Source: Harmothoe impar (lineage: Eukaryota > Annelida > Polychaeta > Phyllodocida > Polynoidae). From it: a stretch of DNA of 64,000 nt. Below the pieces are notes generated by a model that saw only the letters and a list, made by a program, of their open reading frames with translations, searched no databases and was not told the DNA's origin. Below, in pieces: positions 22,920 through 35,075 of this stretch; the first letter of the stretch is position 1; each line of letters starts with the position of its first letter. The stretch is taken from NCBI GenBank assembly GCA_947462335.1, contig OX381718.1, forward strand, positions 43,896,281-43,960,280, given 5' to 3'. The position numbers and the translations under genes were made by a program.

Positions 22920-24145
22920 CATGTATTTTTGGCCCAGGCTGCTGTAGTTTTATTGGGGTCGCACAAACAATGCTTCCATATAGTCCTATTGCTCTTCACT
23001 TCCAGTCCAATCGACTATTCTAACCACCCCCACCCTCATCCCTATTCCCTCTTCTATTACAACATTTAGCCCCATGTATGTATTCTGTTCTTCTCATCTA
23101 GTCTTGACAACTAAACACAATATGCTGTAGATTTCTGTAGATATAACTGAGTTGTGAAGGAGTCAATAACATCCACCCTGTATCAAATAAATAAGAGATT
23201 ATCTTATAAACCACTATCCAGTAAGCACAAATGGGACTTAACTATCAACATAAAATTAATGTAGCTATATAACACTGTTTTCCTCCACTTCCTTTAAGTC
23301 TTCCTGTGTATATTTCTTCTCCTACCTTCTTTCAATTTCCTCTTCTGATATCCTCCCCCTCCCGGCCCACCCATCTCGTCTAGCCACCCCGGGTCTGTCG
23401 GCCTAGTTCTAACTTTCTATCTTGAACCATCAGTGTACCCTATGTTGGGTATATTGATGCATTGTCCTTGCACTATTCACATTATTGCTGACACATATGG
23501 CTAAACATGTCCATTTATTTAGATATAGCTGACCTATGGCTGAATTCCACACCTAGTCAATGTTTAGTTAAAATAATGTCTGAGATTCCAGTTAGCACAA
23601 ATAATGGGGCTATCTCTATAGACTAGTAAATCAATGTAGCTATGGCTTGTCTGAGTCTAGGTTTGTGAACTCTCTAGGTACAATTATGTAACATGGCTGT
23701 ATCGTATGTTACGGATACTAACTTATTCAGACCTACGAACGACCCTCTAGGCAACCGATAACTTGCCTTAATTCCTAGTTCTGTATAAATGTATAGGTTA
23801 TATCCTTCATGCTAACTCCATTCAAATGTCATTACATAGACTACCTTAAGGCGTTTGGCCAGTTGGAGTTGAATCCCCCTCCTCATACTGGGATCACGGA
23901 AGTTTCCCATCACCCATAATATATCAGATCACGCCGCATGCATGCATCTCTACTCATAATTATGCATGGGCATTTTGCTACTGTACTCCCACACCCATAC
24001 ACCCTCTGTAACCCAATCAATGCCCCTGTCCATTAACAAGGCACTAATTAGTCATAATCAAGATATGTATATGGCATCCCCCGTCTCCTTTGTATCAATT
24101 CACATCCCATTTCAAAGCCTATACAGAGAGTCACACAGCCACAGA
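22920..24145. other. non-coding stretch
   Basis: About 1.2 kb with pyrimidine-rich patches (23035-23060, 23330-23400). No gene, RNA or repeat family recognised. Confidence 0.35.
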
Positions 24146-24147
24146 TA

Positions 24148-24359
24148 ATACAGTATGCCCTTTGTCGGCATGATGCATTAACCTGGGAGCTACTGGTTCA
24201 AGCATCATGCTGACCCTATGGGGTTGATGCACTCCCAAAGGGTCGTCATGATGCATGGATGTAGCGCTAGTGAGTTACTCAAATTTTCAGGGCTGCATTC
24301 ATGCATCATGCCGACCAAGGGGGTACAAAATTGAAGCACCATGCGGCCCTTAAAGGGAC
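24148..24359 (+). mobile_element. double-hairpin MITE, copy 11
   Basis: The second hairpin is clear (24245-24312) and the right end reads CACCATGCGGCCCTTAAAGGG. The left block is truncated. Confidence 0.65.
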
Positions 24360-25380
24360 AAAGCCAGTCACACAGTCAGAGACAAGGGCTGTACAGAGCA
24401 CAGAGCACTTATGTAGATTCACGGACTGACTTGGACGTAATCCTTACGTAAGTCGTTGCATGCTGGGTCTATAGTCCTGTGGGACGGCTGGGTGCGCTCT
24501 GTGGTATCTGCTTGCTGCATAATGTATAAGGCTGACACTGACACTCTCCCAGCACAGTGTCAGATAACTACCCAAAGGCTGGTACTACAGGAACCCTTCT
24601 GTGGGGGGGGGGGGGGCAGTACTACTTTTGGGTACTACTTCTTTGATTTCTTGTCCGCATCACACATTGTGTCTCCCTACATAAAAAGCTTCTGCTACAA
24701 AACATGGCTGACATGGATGTTACTCACTAGTTCTCTATACTGATATATATATATAATATACAATTATAAAATATAATATATAACATATTTGACCTTCTTG
24801 ACCTTCCTGTAGTCGGAGCCTTCGGGCAGAGTCTTATTTGAGGCTGTGCTGGGAGAGTGCTGTGTGGTGGGACCCCATTGTGTGTCCCCCCCCCCCCAGC
24901 CTTGTGGTGTGGTGTCTCTCTGTTATAGATCTAGGGGTTGGTCGGTGGTGTGGGTGTTGGCATTTAGCCTCTGCCAGAGTTGGTAACATCCAGGGGTGTA
25001 GGTGTTGGAGGACGGTGAACAGATGGGATGTTATGGCTGCAGGGTAGTCATGTCATGTTGTCAGATGGTTAAAATCACCCTACTATTTACTGAATCATTC
25101 TGTCAACTGCAGAGCCCCGCGTGTAAGTGACAGTTACTGATTCAACTTCCCAATTTCACTAGGTATCCCAGTAGGCCGCCACTGGCCGTGTCCTCACGTG
25201 TAAACTCACCAAAACACCTACTTTTTGATATGCTCTAGTCTCCAAACTATTTTGTTTATTGCCTATGTAAAGTATTCCAGTGAAAGGTCTAATGTATCCG
25301 CATCCCCTTGATATATCAAATTAGCTGTATCATGATGCTAAGTGATGCTGCCAATGCTGTGAACTTAGGTAACAAATGGA
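24360..25380. other. non-coding stretch with G run and TA-rich run
   Basis: A run of about 14 G at 24603-24616, a TA-rich segment at 24740-24785 and a C run at 24888-24897. No supported gene. Confidence 0.4.
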
Positions 25381-25404
25381 AAACACTACATTCTGTCAGT
25401 GAGT

Positions 25405-26040
25405 AGCCATGCAGCCCTGGAGGACACACTGGCTATATACCTATTTCGCTCCCACGCCATTGGAGATACAGTCCAAGGTGATGTATCACTGTGATGAGGA
25501 CACTCTGGGCTACATTTTGAGGTAAAGAAAGTGGGGTTAATCCCGTCAGAAGTATTTTTAAATTAGAAAATAAACAATTTTCGCCAATTCTCGGCAACTT
25601 CCGGATATGGTGTACACACATATTTGGGGTCATTTGAAAGGCATTTTTTTCCTCTATCAGATGCACTAACCAGCTAGTTGATACATCTAATGGCGTAAGA
25701 GCGAAACCACCATGAAGCACCCAACCCTGGATGACACACTGTCTATGTACCACTTTCCTGTCCACGCCAAAAGGTATACAGTCTCCATTGTTTCACCACG
25801 GTAAGCGGGACACTCTAGGCATCATTTTGATGTATAGAAAGCGATGCTACACCTATCATAACGATTTTAAAATTAGAATAATATGATTTTTTTGGGCATT
25901 TTTGGACATTTTTGGGCATTTTTTGGGAAATTTTTGAAAATTTACATATACATACTTGGGATATTTTGAAAGTTGTTGATTTGCTCTATCAGATGCACCA
26001 AAAAATTGTCAATCCATTTAACGGTGTCCGAGCAAGAGTA
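25405..26040 (+). repeat. ~320-bp tandem duplication
   Basis: CCCTGGAGGACACACTGGCTAT (about 25416) matches CCCTGGATGACACACTGTCTAT (about 25723), and later blocks (GACACTC, TATCAGATGCAC at 25656 and 25988) align in order. The copies are diverged. A 110-codon minus-strand ORF in the first copy is not maintained in the second. Confidence 0.7.
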
Positions 26041-27870
26041 AAATAAATTACCCAAAGTCCTGGTCCGAAGGCATATGCACTCACTTATTGGCTATATATA
26101 GATTGCATAACATGCTTAATTAATATGTATGACCACTCAGGACACTCATACTTGAGATTCCACACAAAAAAATCAATTAGACATTAGTATACCAATTGCA
26201 GGCCCATGTATTGCCAGCACAGAAAACCATAATATCAGAATTTGTAAATCATTATGTAATAGACCTAGTAGTTACATAATTGTCAAGTTATGTTATTAGC
26301 ATAGTATAAAGGAGTTGATATTAAAAGTTAAGTTCAGAGGTCAAGGAGAATCATCATTCAAAATATGCTATAAAATAGCCCAATATTAGTGCTTCCTCAG
26401 CAAATCTGAAGAATTTCATGATTTTTCACCAGATCACTTAGTATTATGTAATACTTTTAATGGGTAAAGCCTTTTTGGAACTGATATATACCATATTGAA
26501 CTATGCCCATAAAATAATTCAACTTGATATATACAATAACAGTTGTGTGGTGTTGATTTGGAGTCTGGTCATTTTCACTGTTCAAGGACATTTGGACAAT
26601 TAGTGTTTCCCTCATTTCTAAATGAAGATTGTGAAGTTAACCTTGGTTATTGAGACCAGGAAAAAAATAAGCAAAGTCTCTGTTACCTATAGAAAGGATT
26701 CCCAGAGAACCAATGGGATATCTGATATGTTAGTGAACTGGGATGCTACCAAACTTATGAGATTTGACCATTTCTGTGCAAGATCCAAGAAAACTTTTGT
26801 AATATATCACACTTTTGAGGGTCTGTAAAAATAAAAGTTCACGTTTGCACATATTGATTCTTCATTCTATAAAGGAGATATATATTGTGATCAGGGATGA
26901 ATTTTTACCAGATCAATTAACTTTCACGGGGATCTCAGAATGCTTGCAATGTGCCTGTATAATCCAGCTGAGACCAAGGTCTGAAATTGGCTAAGTCCAA
27001 ACCACACTTTTACATTTTCAAATGGCTGTCAAATCCAAACCGCTTGACCGATTTGCATGATATTTAAACTGTTTTCATCTTTCAACATGGTCTATCCATC
27101 TAACCAGTTTCCACATATGCAACTGTAATATCTGAAAATGACCTGGGATACCTAATTTCACATACTACTACCACTCGATCCGTGTATATGTCTCGCTTCA
27201 AATGGCCGATTGTATATACTACTAGCGTGATGGACATGTCGTAGTAGAACTAGCAATCGGTACACATAGCTCTGATTTGCTGATTCAAGTGACCACTTTT
27301 ATATACTACTAGTATTACTAGGTAGTTATGATATGGGTTGAAGTTTGACAAATGTCGATCTTCTTGACCTTTTATGATAGCCACAATGGAATCTCTATAT
27401 TGATGCAAATATGGAGTAGAATTGTTATGATATTATCAAACAATGGCACCTTTTGATTCTCAAATAAGCTGCATTGATTATGGCTTATAAAGAAATCATC
27501 CCCATGAGTAAGGCCCAAAAAACGGTTGTTTCAGGTAACGTGGGAGGAACATGTAGGGTCGGTTGGACGGACTTTTTTCTTTTTTTTAAATATTTTTTAA
27601 CATGAAAGTGCTAACCAACTTTTTGAATACCCTAAAATTGGCCAAAAAAAAGGGGCTAAAATTGCGAAAACTTCTTCAGAACTGCATAAAAAACGTAGGG
27701 TCGGAGCATAGTTGCAGGATGGTCCCAGTGGAGTCAGAGACAAAGGCATTTTCATATTAAGTCCAAAGGATTGCGAGATTACCATCGTTTTTCAAGGGCC
27801 TAGAACTGTACGCACAATAGTATATTACCTAATGCACTTCACTCGCGGGAAACACATATTTACTCCTGGT
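26041..27870. other. AT-rich non-coding stretch
   Basis: About 1.8 kb without coding frames or repeat structure that I can support. Confidence 0.4.
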
Positions 27871-27874
27871 TGGC

Positions 27875-27925
27875 CAGGTTTGGGCCCCCCTCTAGACAAT
27901 CCAGGATCCGCCACTGGCACTCTCA
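27875..27925 (-). repeat. possible hAT-type terminal sequence
   Basis: Read on the minus strand it begins CAGTGGCGGATCC, typical of hAT ends as I know them. No opposite end was found nearby. Confidence 0.3.
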
Positions 27926-27956
27926 CAGTATTTACCACGGTATTAGTATAAGTGAG

Positions 27957-28023
27957 CAGTAGAATCTACTGTTAGTTTACAGTAGAAAATAATAACATAT
28001 TTTAGGTTCACTATTTGCAGTGT
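27957..28023 (+). repeat. short dispersed repeat (paired with 53970-54038)
   Basis: GCAGTAGAATCTACTGTT followed by an A-rich run, AACATATTTT, and an end in CAGTG is shared with 53970-54038. It may be a fragment of a CAGTG-ended MITE. Confidence 0.5.
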
Positions 28024-28650
28024 AGTATTTGTGGGTATAGATGCTATATACTGGTATTTACCGTTGAGTAAGCTGTGTTAGGCCGTATACATACATACCC
28101 CTACCACTGCACAGTATGGATTCCTGTGCTGACGTGCAGAGGCTGGTGATTTCTCTGAGGATTGGAAACCAGTCAAAAGGGAGAAAAAAGGGCACGGAGA
28201 CAAAAGAATACCCTTCTCTGTCTAGAACGTGTGCTGTTTACGATGTATACTAGACAACAAGAAAGTCCACTGTCCAGTCAGACTTTCCTGGATGTGTATA
28301 TAAACTAGCGATAATACAGTGAAATATACAGCAGAAATGTCTCTGTTGTATGTAGTCGCTAATTCACATAATTATATGTAGTTACTAGAGACGCATCTGT
28401 AATAGAGACATCTAATTACTAACTTGAGCAATGAATCCACTAGAAGATTCAATAAAAAAACAATAAGTGAAGGTATCAGTGCCACAGTGGTCGAATTAGG
28501 CCGTATACATGTGAATGTGTCACAGCTTAGGGGAGCTGTAGGATAAGCCTGTTCATAGTTAACTAACCAAACAACAAGGTCCAAAAAACTACAGTTGATG
28601 TGTACATGTATGTGTATCACAATATGTGAATGTGTGAACGTATGCGTGTA
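28024..28650. other. non-coding stretch
   Basis: Nothing recognised. Confidence 0.3.
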
Positions 28651-28659
28651 TGTCACAGT

Positions 28660-29015
28660 GGATTAGTGAGTAGATGTATCATGGTGAGTGGGTGACTTAG
28701 CAATTGAGTGAATGACCAGGTGGGTAGATGGATGGATGGTTGAGTGAGCGAGTAAATGAATGAATGAGTGATTGACTGTGTGAGTCTGTAACTGAGTGAG
28801 TGAGTGAGTGGTTGCGTGAGTAACCAAGTGAGTGAGTGAGTGAGTGGGTGACTGACTGACTGACTGACTAAGCGACTGATTTGGTGGGTGGGTGTGTGAC
28901 TGAGTGACTGATTGAGTGAGTGACTGACTGACTGACTGACTGACTGACTGACTGACTGACTGACTGACTGACTGACTGACTGACTGACTGACTGACGAAT
29001 AAGTGGGTGAGTGGG
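28660..29015 (+). repeat. TGAG/TGAC tetranucleotide microsatellite
   Basis: Degenerate (TGAG)n/(TGAA)n passes into a pure (TGAC)n run of about 80 bp (roughly 28916-28996). Two overlapping minus-strand ORFs of 126 and 135 codons rich in Ser, Gln, Thr and His are by-products of the repeat. Confidence 0.95.
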
Positions 29016-29249
29016 TGAGTGTAAATGCGTCACACAGAAAGATGGGTGAGCTATAGAACAGACATGTCACACACAGTAACCTAACCCGTTGACCTGTTTA
29101 CGTCAGTGCCTAACCCTAAGTGCCCGGCCCTGACTCACTCACAATGAGCTGCTCGTTGTGAGCTGCTCAGTGTGGACTTAATGAATTAACGTGCGGCTAA
29201 TGTAATCTGCCGCACTCTGAAGGGCAGTGTCCGAGTGGGCACATGAGGG

Positions 29250-29506
29250 GTTAGCCCTGTAAGGGCCGCATAGTGCTTTAATGTGTTTTCGCTCTTTGTT
29301 TGTATAATGCAGCAATACAGCTGCGATTCTACTCGCCAGGGCTGCATTCATGCATCTGGCCAACTCTTTGGGAGTGTAAAAAACTGGCAGGATTGGATTG
29401 ATGCTTGAATGCAGCGCTGGCGGGTTGCTCGCCAGGGCTGCATTCATGCATCCTGACAATAAATGGGCATCGTGCATTAAAGCACTATGTGGCCCTTAAA
29501 GGGCTA
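29250..29506 (+). mobile_element. double-hairpin MITE, copy 12
   Basis: Begins GGTTAGCCCTGTAAGGGCCG and ends GCACTATGTGGCCCTTAAAG. Both hairpins are recognisable. Confidence 0.7.
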
Positions 29507-30240
29507 TAGTGGTCAATGTCCGTGTGAAAGGTGCAGGGGTTGAGGGCTTGTATGGTATAGAAGAGGAGTCGGCCATTGTCCACTTTGGGACCACCACCAC
29601 CACAACGACAACAGCACCCGTGTAGGAGTATTCTACGAGTCGCCCAAGGCTGTATGGGGCTCTGTGCACAGAATTGACCGCTATTTTGTTGGGGGACAGA
29701 TTTATAGCGTTGCTTTTTTAATATATTGAAAAGATCTGGGAAATTGCTGATTCTCCCAAATGAAAGCTGTTTCCAGCTTTCAAAATAGCCTACCCACCAG
29801 CAGGATAGAACAGGAGGGTCTTTCAGAACAGACTTGTCAGTCCTCATAATTCGATTTTCGTCAAAACGTGTCCCTAGTGTGATTTTAGGTGTTGAGGACC
29901 ATGGCAAATGTATGGATCTGAAATGGCTGTCAAATGAATTTTGGGGCCATTTTAGAAACTAAACATGTATACCTATATATATGCATGTACATACATATTA
30001 TCATAAGTGTGACAAATGTATTTTGATTGATAAATATGGCAGACATGAACTATTATCTTTTTTGACTATCACACCTTCTGAAACACTTTTTACTGGTGGT
30101 CCTGAAACAGGTTTCGTCACGTCACCAGTTTCCTACGACCACGTCAGTTGTTCTGAATGAGCCTCCAGTAATATTATTCGATTTATCCAAGAGTAATCTA
30201 GGTGAACATCCGTCCAAACAGTACTCAAGAATGACACAAG
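29507..30240. other. stretch without a supported gene
   Basis: A 140-codon minus-strand ORF (29485-29907) shows no domain and its end falls in a MITE terminus. I do not call it a gene. Confidence 0.35.
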
Positions 30241-30396
30241 TTAGAAACACGTGTGTTTCCTCGGAAAAGCACAAGCTGTATACACAAATGTAAAATCCTA
30301 GTAACATGTTCAATGGTGATGTGTATTTCCAGAGTTTTACTCATGCAATTAACCAGAGGTAGAATGTGTTTTCTCGAGTTTCACTGCAATAAATGA

Positions 30397-30640
30397 CGAT
30401 ACCGCCCACACAACTGTCACAAACATGCACAGTATTCCCAAAGTGATTAATCATGGCATGAACTTTGTGGTATGATACAAACTAACTGGCTATTAGTCCA
30501 CACTAGTGGTGCTAATTAACCCTTTAAAGGCTGCATAGTAAACTAATGCATCATGCACTTGGTCGTCATGATGCATGAATACCATCGATGCATTCACCAG
30601 TGATGCCAGTGACCACCATATATCATATTTTCCTGGGTGC
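30397..30640 (+). repeat. segment duplicated at 37060-37300
   Basis: ACCGCCCACACAACTGTCAC and about 240 bp that follow match 37060-37300 with roughly one change per 15-20 bases. The duplicated part includes a truncated MITE start (30516-30607). Confidence 0.85.
30516..30607 (+). mobile_element. double-hairpin MITE, copy 13 (5' fragment)
   Basis: Left terminal block TAACCCTTTAAAGGCTGCAT and the start of the first hairpin only. Confidence 0.6.
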
Positions 30641-31023
30641 TAGTTTAGAACAACTGGCAAACTCTTGGGATTTTTCATCAATACTGTAACCTTTTGCAAT
30701 TGACATATCATCCTCAATAAAATGTGTTTTTCTCGAGTTTCACTACAATAAATGACAAGGAATATGACACAAGAAAATGTCCAAAAAACGTTCCAGAAAC
30801 GATCTAAATTCTCGTGTTTTCACACAAGAATGGTAAAAGTTTACCTTGAAATTTGCAAGGATTGCATCATGTTCAACATATTTGTGTGCTATGTCTGGAT
30901 ACCGTAATGTTATACATCTTCTGACTAAATAGTGGAAAAGTGACCAGAAGTCAATGACAGATTTTGGGCGTCTGCATTATTGGTGACATGTATTTCTCAG
31001 GTTTCACTTATTTAGATAATGAC

Positions 31024-31379
31024 AACAGGACGAGTCAAGTCAAATACAATGGAAATTTTTAATCCTGTAGTGAGTTTAACATGGGTAGAACAGGATTAAA
31101 TATAATAAATAAAAGAGGCCTATAATGTTGGCCTATAAAAGTAAAGTTAAGTGTATATTTGATATAACATGTATACCGGTAGTAGTAGTATGGAGGTAAC
31201 CATGGTTACAAAGAGTTTACATAGGATGAGTAACCATGGATATAAATGATTAAGTAATATACCGGTAGTAGTAGTAGTATATAGGTAACCATGGAAACCA
31301 GTGACCATGGTTACGAACGAACATGGTAATGTAAGAATACAATGTAATACATGTATGACGAGTCAGTCTAAGAGGCAAA
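31024..31379 (-). repeat. YR element 1 B2 split direct repeat (356 bp)
   Basis: Apparently identical to B1 at 31589-31944 (offset 565). It contains palindromic GTAACCATGGTTAC-type words and two ATACCGGTAGTAGTAGTA words. Confidence 0.95.
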
Positions 31380-31414
31380 ACATGAATATAAAAATAAGGG
31401 TGTGGAAGGGAGGG

Positions 31415-31588
31415 AGACAAATATTACACACGTGTTGATAGTGGATTTTAAGATGGCGGAAGTGGACGAGTTCCGCTGGTAACGGTGATAATACAGTTTA
31501 TGAGCGTCCCGGTAGGGGGGGTTAGTGTGATTTGCCGCGCCCGCCCTGAGCCATTACTAGGACAATTCGAGGAATTCTCCATAATGAC
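31415..31588 (-). repeat. YR element 1 A2 split direct repeat (174 bp)
   Basis: Apparently identical to A1 at 36534-36707 (offset 5119). It contains AAGATGGCGGAAGTGG (overlapping YY1- and ETS-like cores) and GCGTCCCGGTAGG, a word shared with element 3. Confidence 0.95.
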
Positions 31589-31944
31589 AACAGGACGAGT
31601 CAAGTCAAATACAATGGAAATTTTTAATCCTGTAGTGAGTTTAACATGGGTAGAACAGGATTAAATATAATAAATAAAAGAGGCCTATAATGTTGGCCTA
31701 TAAAAGTAAAGTTAAGTGTATATTTGATATAACATGTATACCGGTAGTAGTAGTATGGAGGTAACCATGGTTACAAAGAGTTTACATAGGATGAGTAACC
31801 ATGGATATAAATGATTAAGTAATATACCGGTAGTAGTAGTAGTATATAGGTAACCATGGAAACCAGTGACCATGGTTACGAACGAACATGGTAATGTAAG
31901 AATACAATGTAATACATGTATGACGAGTCAGTCTAAGAGGCAAA
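31589..31944 (-). repeat. YR element 1 B1 split direct repeat
   Basis: The copy next to the ORFs. Its inner end overlaps the last 12 bases of the recombinase ORF, including its TAG stop. Confidence 0.95.
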
Positions 31945-32844
31945 TAGGGTAGCAAGTTTACTGGCTACTCGTGAAGACTGAGGAGAAGGCAGATAGGGTC
32001 TCATGCCAGCAGGAGAGGACCAAGTGCCATGTTTAGCAATGTCAGACTTGTCAGCACCGGCCTGTAGGGCAGCCTGACTGCCCACTCGTCTGAGTGAGTG
32101 ACCTGAGAAATTGGGTCCGTATGGGCAGCCTAGGCCTATGAGGCATTGTCTAATTACCCCGTTGAAGACAGATGGTATGAGGGGGTTTCCATTTAAAAGT
32201 CTGAAAGCAGGGGCGTCAGGTGGGCCAGGTGACTGGGCCACATACCTGTCCCAAGCTGTAGCTGGACAGACGGGTGACAGTGGTATTCTAGGAAGACACA
32301 GTGGTACTGGAGGAGAGTTCGTAGATATAGTCTTTGACGATCTGATGACCACAGTAAGCCCCGTAGGGTGTGAGACAATGTCACGTCTAGTGAAGGTGTG
32401 GGGGCCCGACCACAATGTCACAGTGGGAGATAATAGATTTGATGCTCTTACAAATGAAAAATACCCAATAGTAAGGGCTGCTTTAATAGCAGATGAGTTT
32501 GGTATTGTGTCCAAGTATTGACATAGCATCAGTAAGTCATGTGGCGTCAGGGCAGGAGCTGGAGTAGGTGTATGGGGTCTAGTGATCAGGGCTCCCTTAT
32601 ACACCGACAAGGCCTCAGTAGAATTGAAGGCAGTGTCATCTCCACCCCTAGCGACAATCCATTTTTTAGCACCAGATATGTAATTTCTCCTGGAGCCCGG
32701 AGCAGCGAGAGAATTAGCCAAAAACTGGTGGTACATAGCTGCTTCCGGGACAGAGGGAGAAAGACAGTCTACATCATAATACTGTGTAAAGGTGAGGTAG
32801 TAAACAGCTTGTCGTACTGCATTTTTCTTAGAGGCATCAGTCAT
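31933..32844 (-). CDS. YR element 1 tyrosine recombinase
   Basis: A 303-residue recombinase from the first ATG that would integrate the circular cDNA. Catalytic candidates are R133 (VRASNLL), K171 (SSKT), H249-x-x-R252 (HSLRR), H272/W275 (HGTW) and nucleophile Y284 (RPYLP). The frame is the same as RT-RNase H and is open right up to the RT TGA, so this ATG may not be the natural start; a UGA read-through product would carry about 18 more residues. The stop lies within repeat B1. The position after HSLRR is V, where elements 2 and 3 have G. Confidence 0.92.
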   Translation of the reverse strand: MTDASKKNAVRQAVYYLTFTQYYDVDCLSPSVPEAAMYHQFLANSLAAPGSRRNYISGAKKWIVARGGDDTAFNSTEALSVYKGALITRPHTPTPAPALTPHDLLMLCQYLDTIPNSSAIKAALTIGYFSFVRASNLLSPTVTLWSGPHTFTRRDIVSHPTGLTVVIRSSKTISTNSPPVPLCLPRIPLSPVCPATAWDRYVAQSPGPPDAPAFRLLNGNPLIPSVFNGVIRQCLIGLGCPYGPNFSGHSLRRVGSQAALQAGADKSDIAKHGTWSSPAGMRPYLPSPQSSRVASKLATLFAS

Positions 32845-32895
32845 GGAGGCATTGAATGAGGCGATAGTCTGTTGTCCCAGGAGTGTATCTGAAAG

Positions 32896-32904
32896 AATTC
32901 AAAT
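32896..32904 (-). promoter_or_regulatory. in-frame UGA joining RT-RNase H to YR (element 1)
   Basis: The codons CCT ATT TGA ATT end RT-RNase H (stop at 32899-32901). Downstream codons run without another stop into the recombinase. The same arrangement occurs in element 2. It is a candidate read-through or reinitiation site. Confidence 0.6.
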
Positions 32905-35075
32905 AGGGTCAAACATGGGATGTGGGAGGCATGGGGGGACCTTGAGGAGACCTCTACGAGTGACCTCAGCTGCTGAGTAGGTCTTTTTTGACTTTATATG
33001 TTGCCTACTCAGGGCATCCGCCAGCGGCATGTCCTCGCCCCTTTTGTGACATATGAACACCTTCTGATCCCGCCTAGCCGCCTCCAGCCAAAGCTGTCTA
33101 GAACAGGTGGCTAGTATGGGGTCAGTGGCCCTGCCCGTCTGGAGGGCCTGGCTCGACGCCATGTTATCCGTGTAGATAAGGATTGTAGCACCGGGAGTGT
33201 CCTTAGTTGTGAGTGTGCGGTAGGCCGTGACTAAGTTCAGTGCTTCAAGGTGCACTATGAGGTGGTAGTGGAGTTTCTCCTCAGGGGTGTAGTGGTGTGA
33301 GTAGAACTTTGTGTAAGAGTGTCCACCGCCACCAATGAGTGTGGAGTCACACTCTATGACATGGTCGTACTGTGGTGGGTCCAGAAGGTGAACCCCATTG
33401 CATAGACGAGCATAATTGTAGAACCAGGCAACGTCTAGCCTGAATGGGCGTGTGATGTACACCGTACCGGTAGGAGGGGCATGTCTCAAAGTTTGTAGAA
33501 TGCGGCAGATGAACTTCCGCGCAGCTGGTATACACTTCGAGACATGTACTATTTTCCCTACTAACGACTGGATGTCTTTCACTGAAGAGAACTTTGTAGT
33601 CAGCCACTGGGAGCACTCTTTCTCTATTTCCGAGAGTTTTGGGTCTGGGACTGTGATGGACATGTGAACGGTGTCGAATTTGAAACCCAGCCACTCCAGG
33701 CACTGTGTGGGTGGCTGGCACTTCTTGGGAGACAACTCTAGACCCAGGTCCGCACAGACATGGAGGAAGGCCTGATAGTCCACCTGTGCCTCCTCCAGGG
33801 TGGTGGCTGCGCCACAAAAATCATCAAGGTAGGAAAGGGCCCAGTGGTTAGACTTTCGGAGGAGGTAAACGACCGCATTTGATGTGCGTTGGCAGGCCGA
33901 GGAGGAGAGGCGTGCACCGAATGAAGGGCACAGATCTAGATAATAAGATCCTTCAAACTTCATACCCAGGAGGGGTAGGTCTCCTGGGTCAGTGCGCCAC
34001 TGGTGATAGGCACGCGACAAGTCCCCTTTCCATACGTAGCAGCCCGTACCGAGGAGGCGGACCTTAGTCGCCAAATCCTCTACCGAGGGGAGGGTGTAGG
34101 GACGGAGCTTCCCCTCCAAGCAGTGCTTTGTGATTCCACCATTCACCCCGGTGCCGTCAGGGTATGATAGGTCCAACACTACTCTCCTCTCAGGTGAGTC
34201 CTTCTTAGGAGTGGTCATGAGAGGGGCCGTGTTAGTCCAGGGGGTGAAGGGTGGTTCGGCGAATGGACCCAGGAGTCCACCAAGCTCAAGCTCCTTAGAG
34301 ATATAAGCTCGTACCTGGGCGGCATAGCGTGTGGCGGTGTCATGGTTGGTGTCTATATGGGGTGGCTGGGTGGCAGCTGTGTAGCCAACAGGCCAACCGT
34401 AGCGTAAGAAGTCGACCACCTGTCCAGCTTCAAGGCTGTGGGGACGGACAGACGGGCACCTAAGTGGTTAGGTAGGTGGGACTTGGTGACTGCATTGTAT
34501 AACTTGGCGTATATAGGGAACTTTGACCATTGAGGTATGTTAAGTTTAGGCCAAAATAGGGCACGTACAGGTGCATACTCTATCGGTGTAGGTCCCGCAG
34601 GTGGGGAGTCCGACAGTTGGGGGTCATAGTCCGAGTGTACATGATCAATCTCACCTTTGTCACAAACTACTATAGTTGGAAGTGTTGTAGTAGCAGCCTC
34701 TTGGAGGAGGGCTGAGTTGGTGAGTGGATCGAGAACAGGTGAGGCACCTGTAGTATAACAGCTGGAAGCTGTAGAACCGTGACCGTTTGTAGGGGTCACA
34801 GAAGTAGTAGTAACACATTTAGATTGGGAGGTAGCCCAATGACTATTAGTGTAGAAGGCCTCTGGGAGTGTGAAGGGCAGTAAGGTGGTACTGGCCCTTG
34901 AGGTAGGTGCAGTAGCAGTAGCTGTGACAGACCCAGAGGTGGTAGCGGCATGTGTCCGGGGGCAGGTATGGTCAGGGTCACACAAGGTCGGTGGTGGTAG
35001 TAGGCCGGAGTCAGGCACCGGCCTAGGCCCGAAAGGAAGCAGGGCCCCGGTAGTTGCCTTTAATGTTACAAGACA
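32899..35075 (-). pseudogene. YR element 1 RT-RNase H, broken by a 37-nt deletion
   Basis: The RT-RNase H of the element lies in two frames: an upstream part (about 35075-34353) and a downstream part (34419-32899, 506 residues). In element 2 the link is continuous: DRW, about 14 residues, YLRYGW. Here only 5 nt stand between DRW and FLRYGW, which implies a frame-breaking 37-nt deletion near 34425. The downstream part has RT motifs KGDLSRAYHQ (D133) and YLDD (197-200), followed by RNase H with D358, E392, D418 and D468 (ADALSR). The frame ends MFDPI-TGA and stays open in frame into YR. Confidence 0.88.

Larger units (their letters stand above)
30241..31017 (+). repeat. local repeat family flanking YR element 1
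   Basis: Phrases such as TTCTCGAGTTTCACTnCAATA followed by AATGAC occur at about 30372 and 30732. GGAATATGACACAAGAAAA occurs at about 30760, at 60740, and in altered form right of the YR element (36717). ATGTTCAATGGTGATGT occurs at 30306 and 60579. The family is therefore present on both sides of YR element 1 and again near 60.5-60.8 kb. Confidence 0.7.

Noticed and set aside
25433..25765. 110-codon minus-strand ORF
   Set aside because: It falls in a tandem duplication and the frame is not kept in the second copy.
28653..29070. Two long overlapping Ser/Gln/Thr/His-rich ORFs on the minus strand
   Set aside because: They are translations of the TGAC/TGAG microsatellite.
29485..29907. 140-codon minus-strand ORF
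   Set aside because: Its end lies in a MITE terminus and no motif is recognised.
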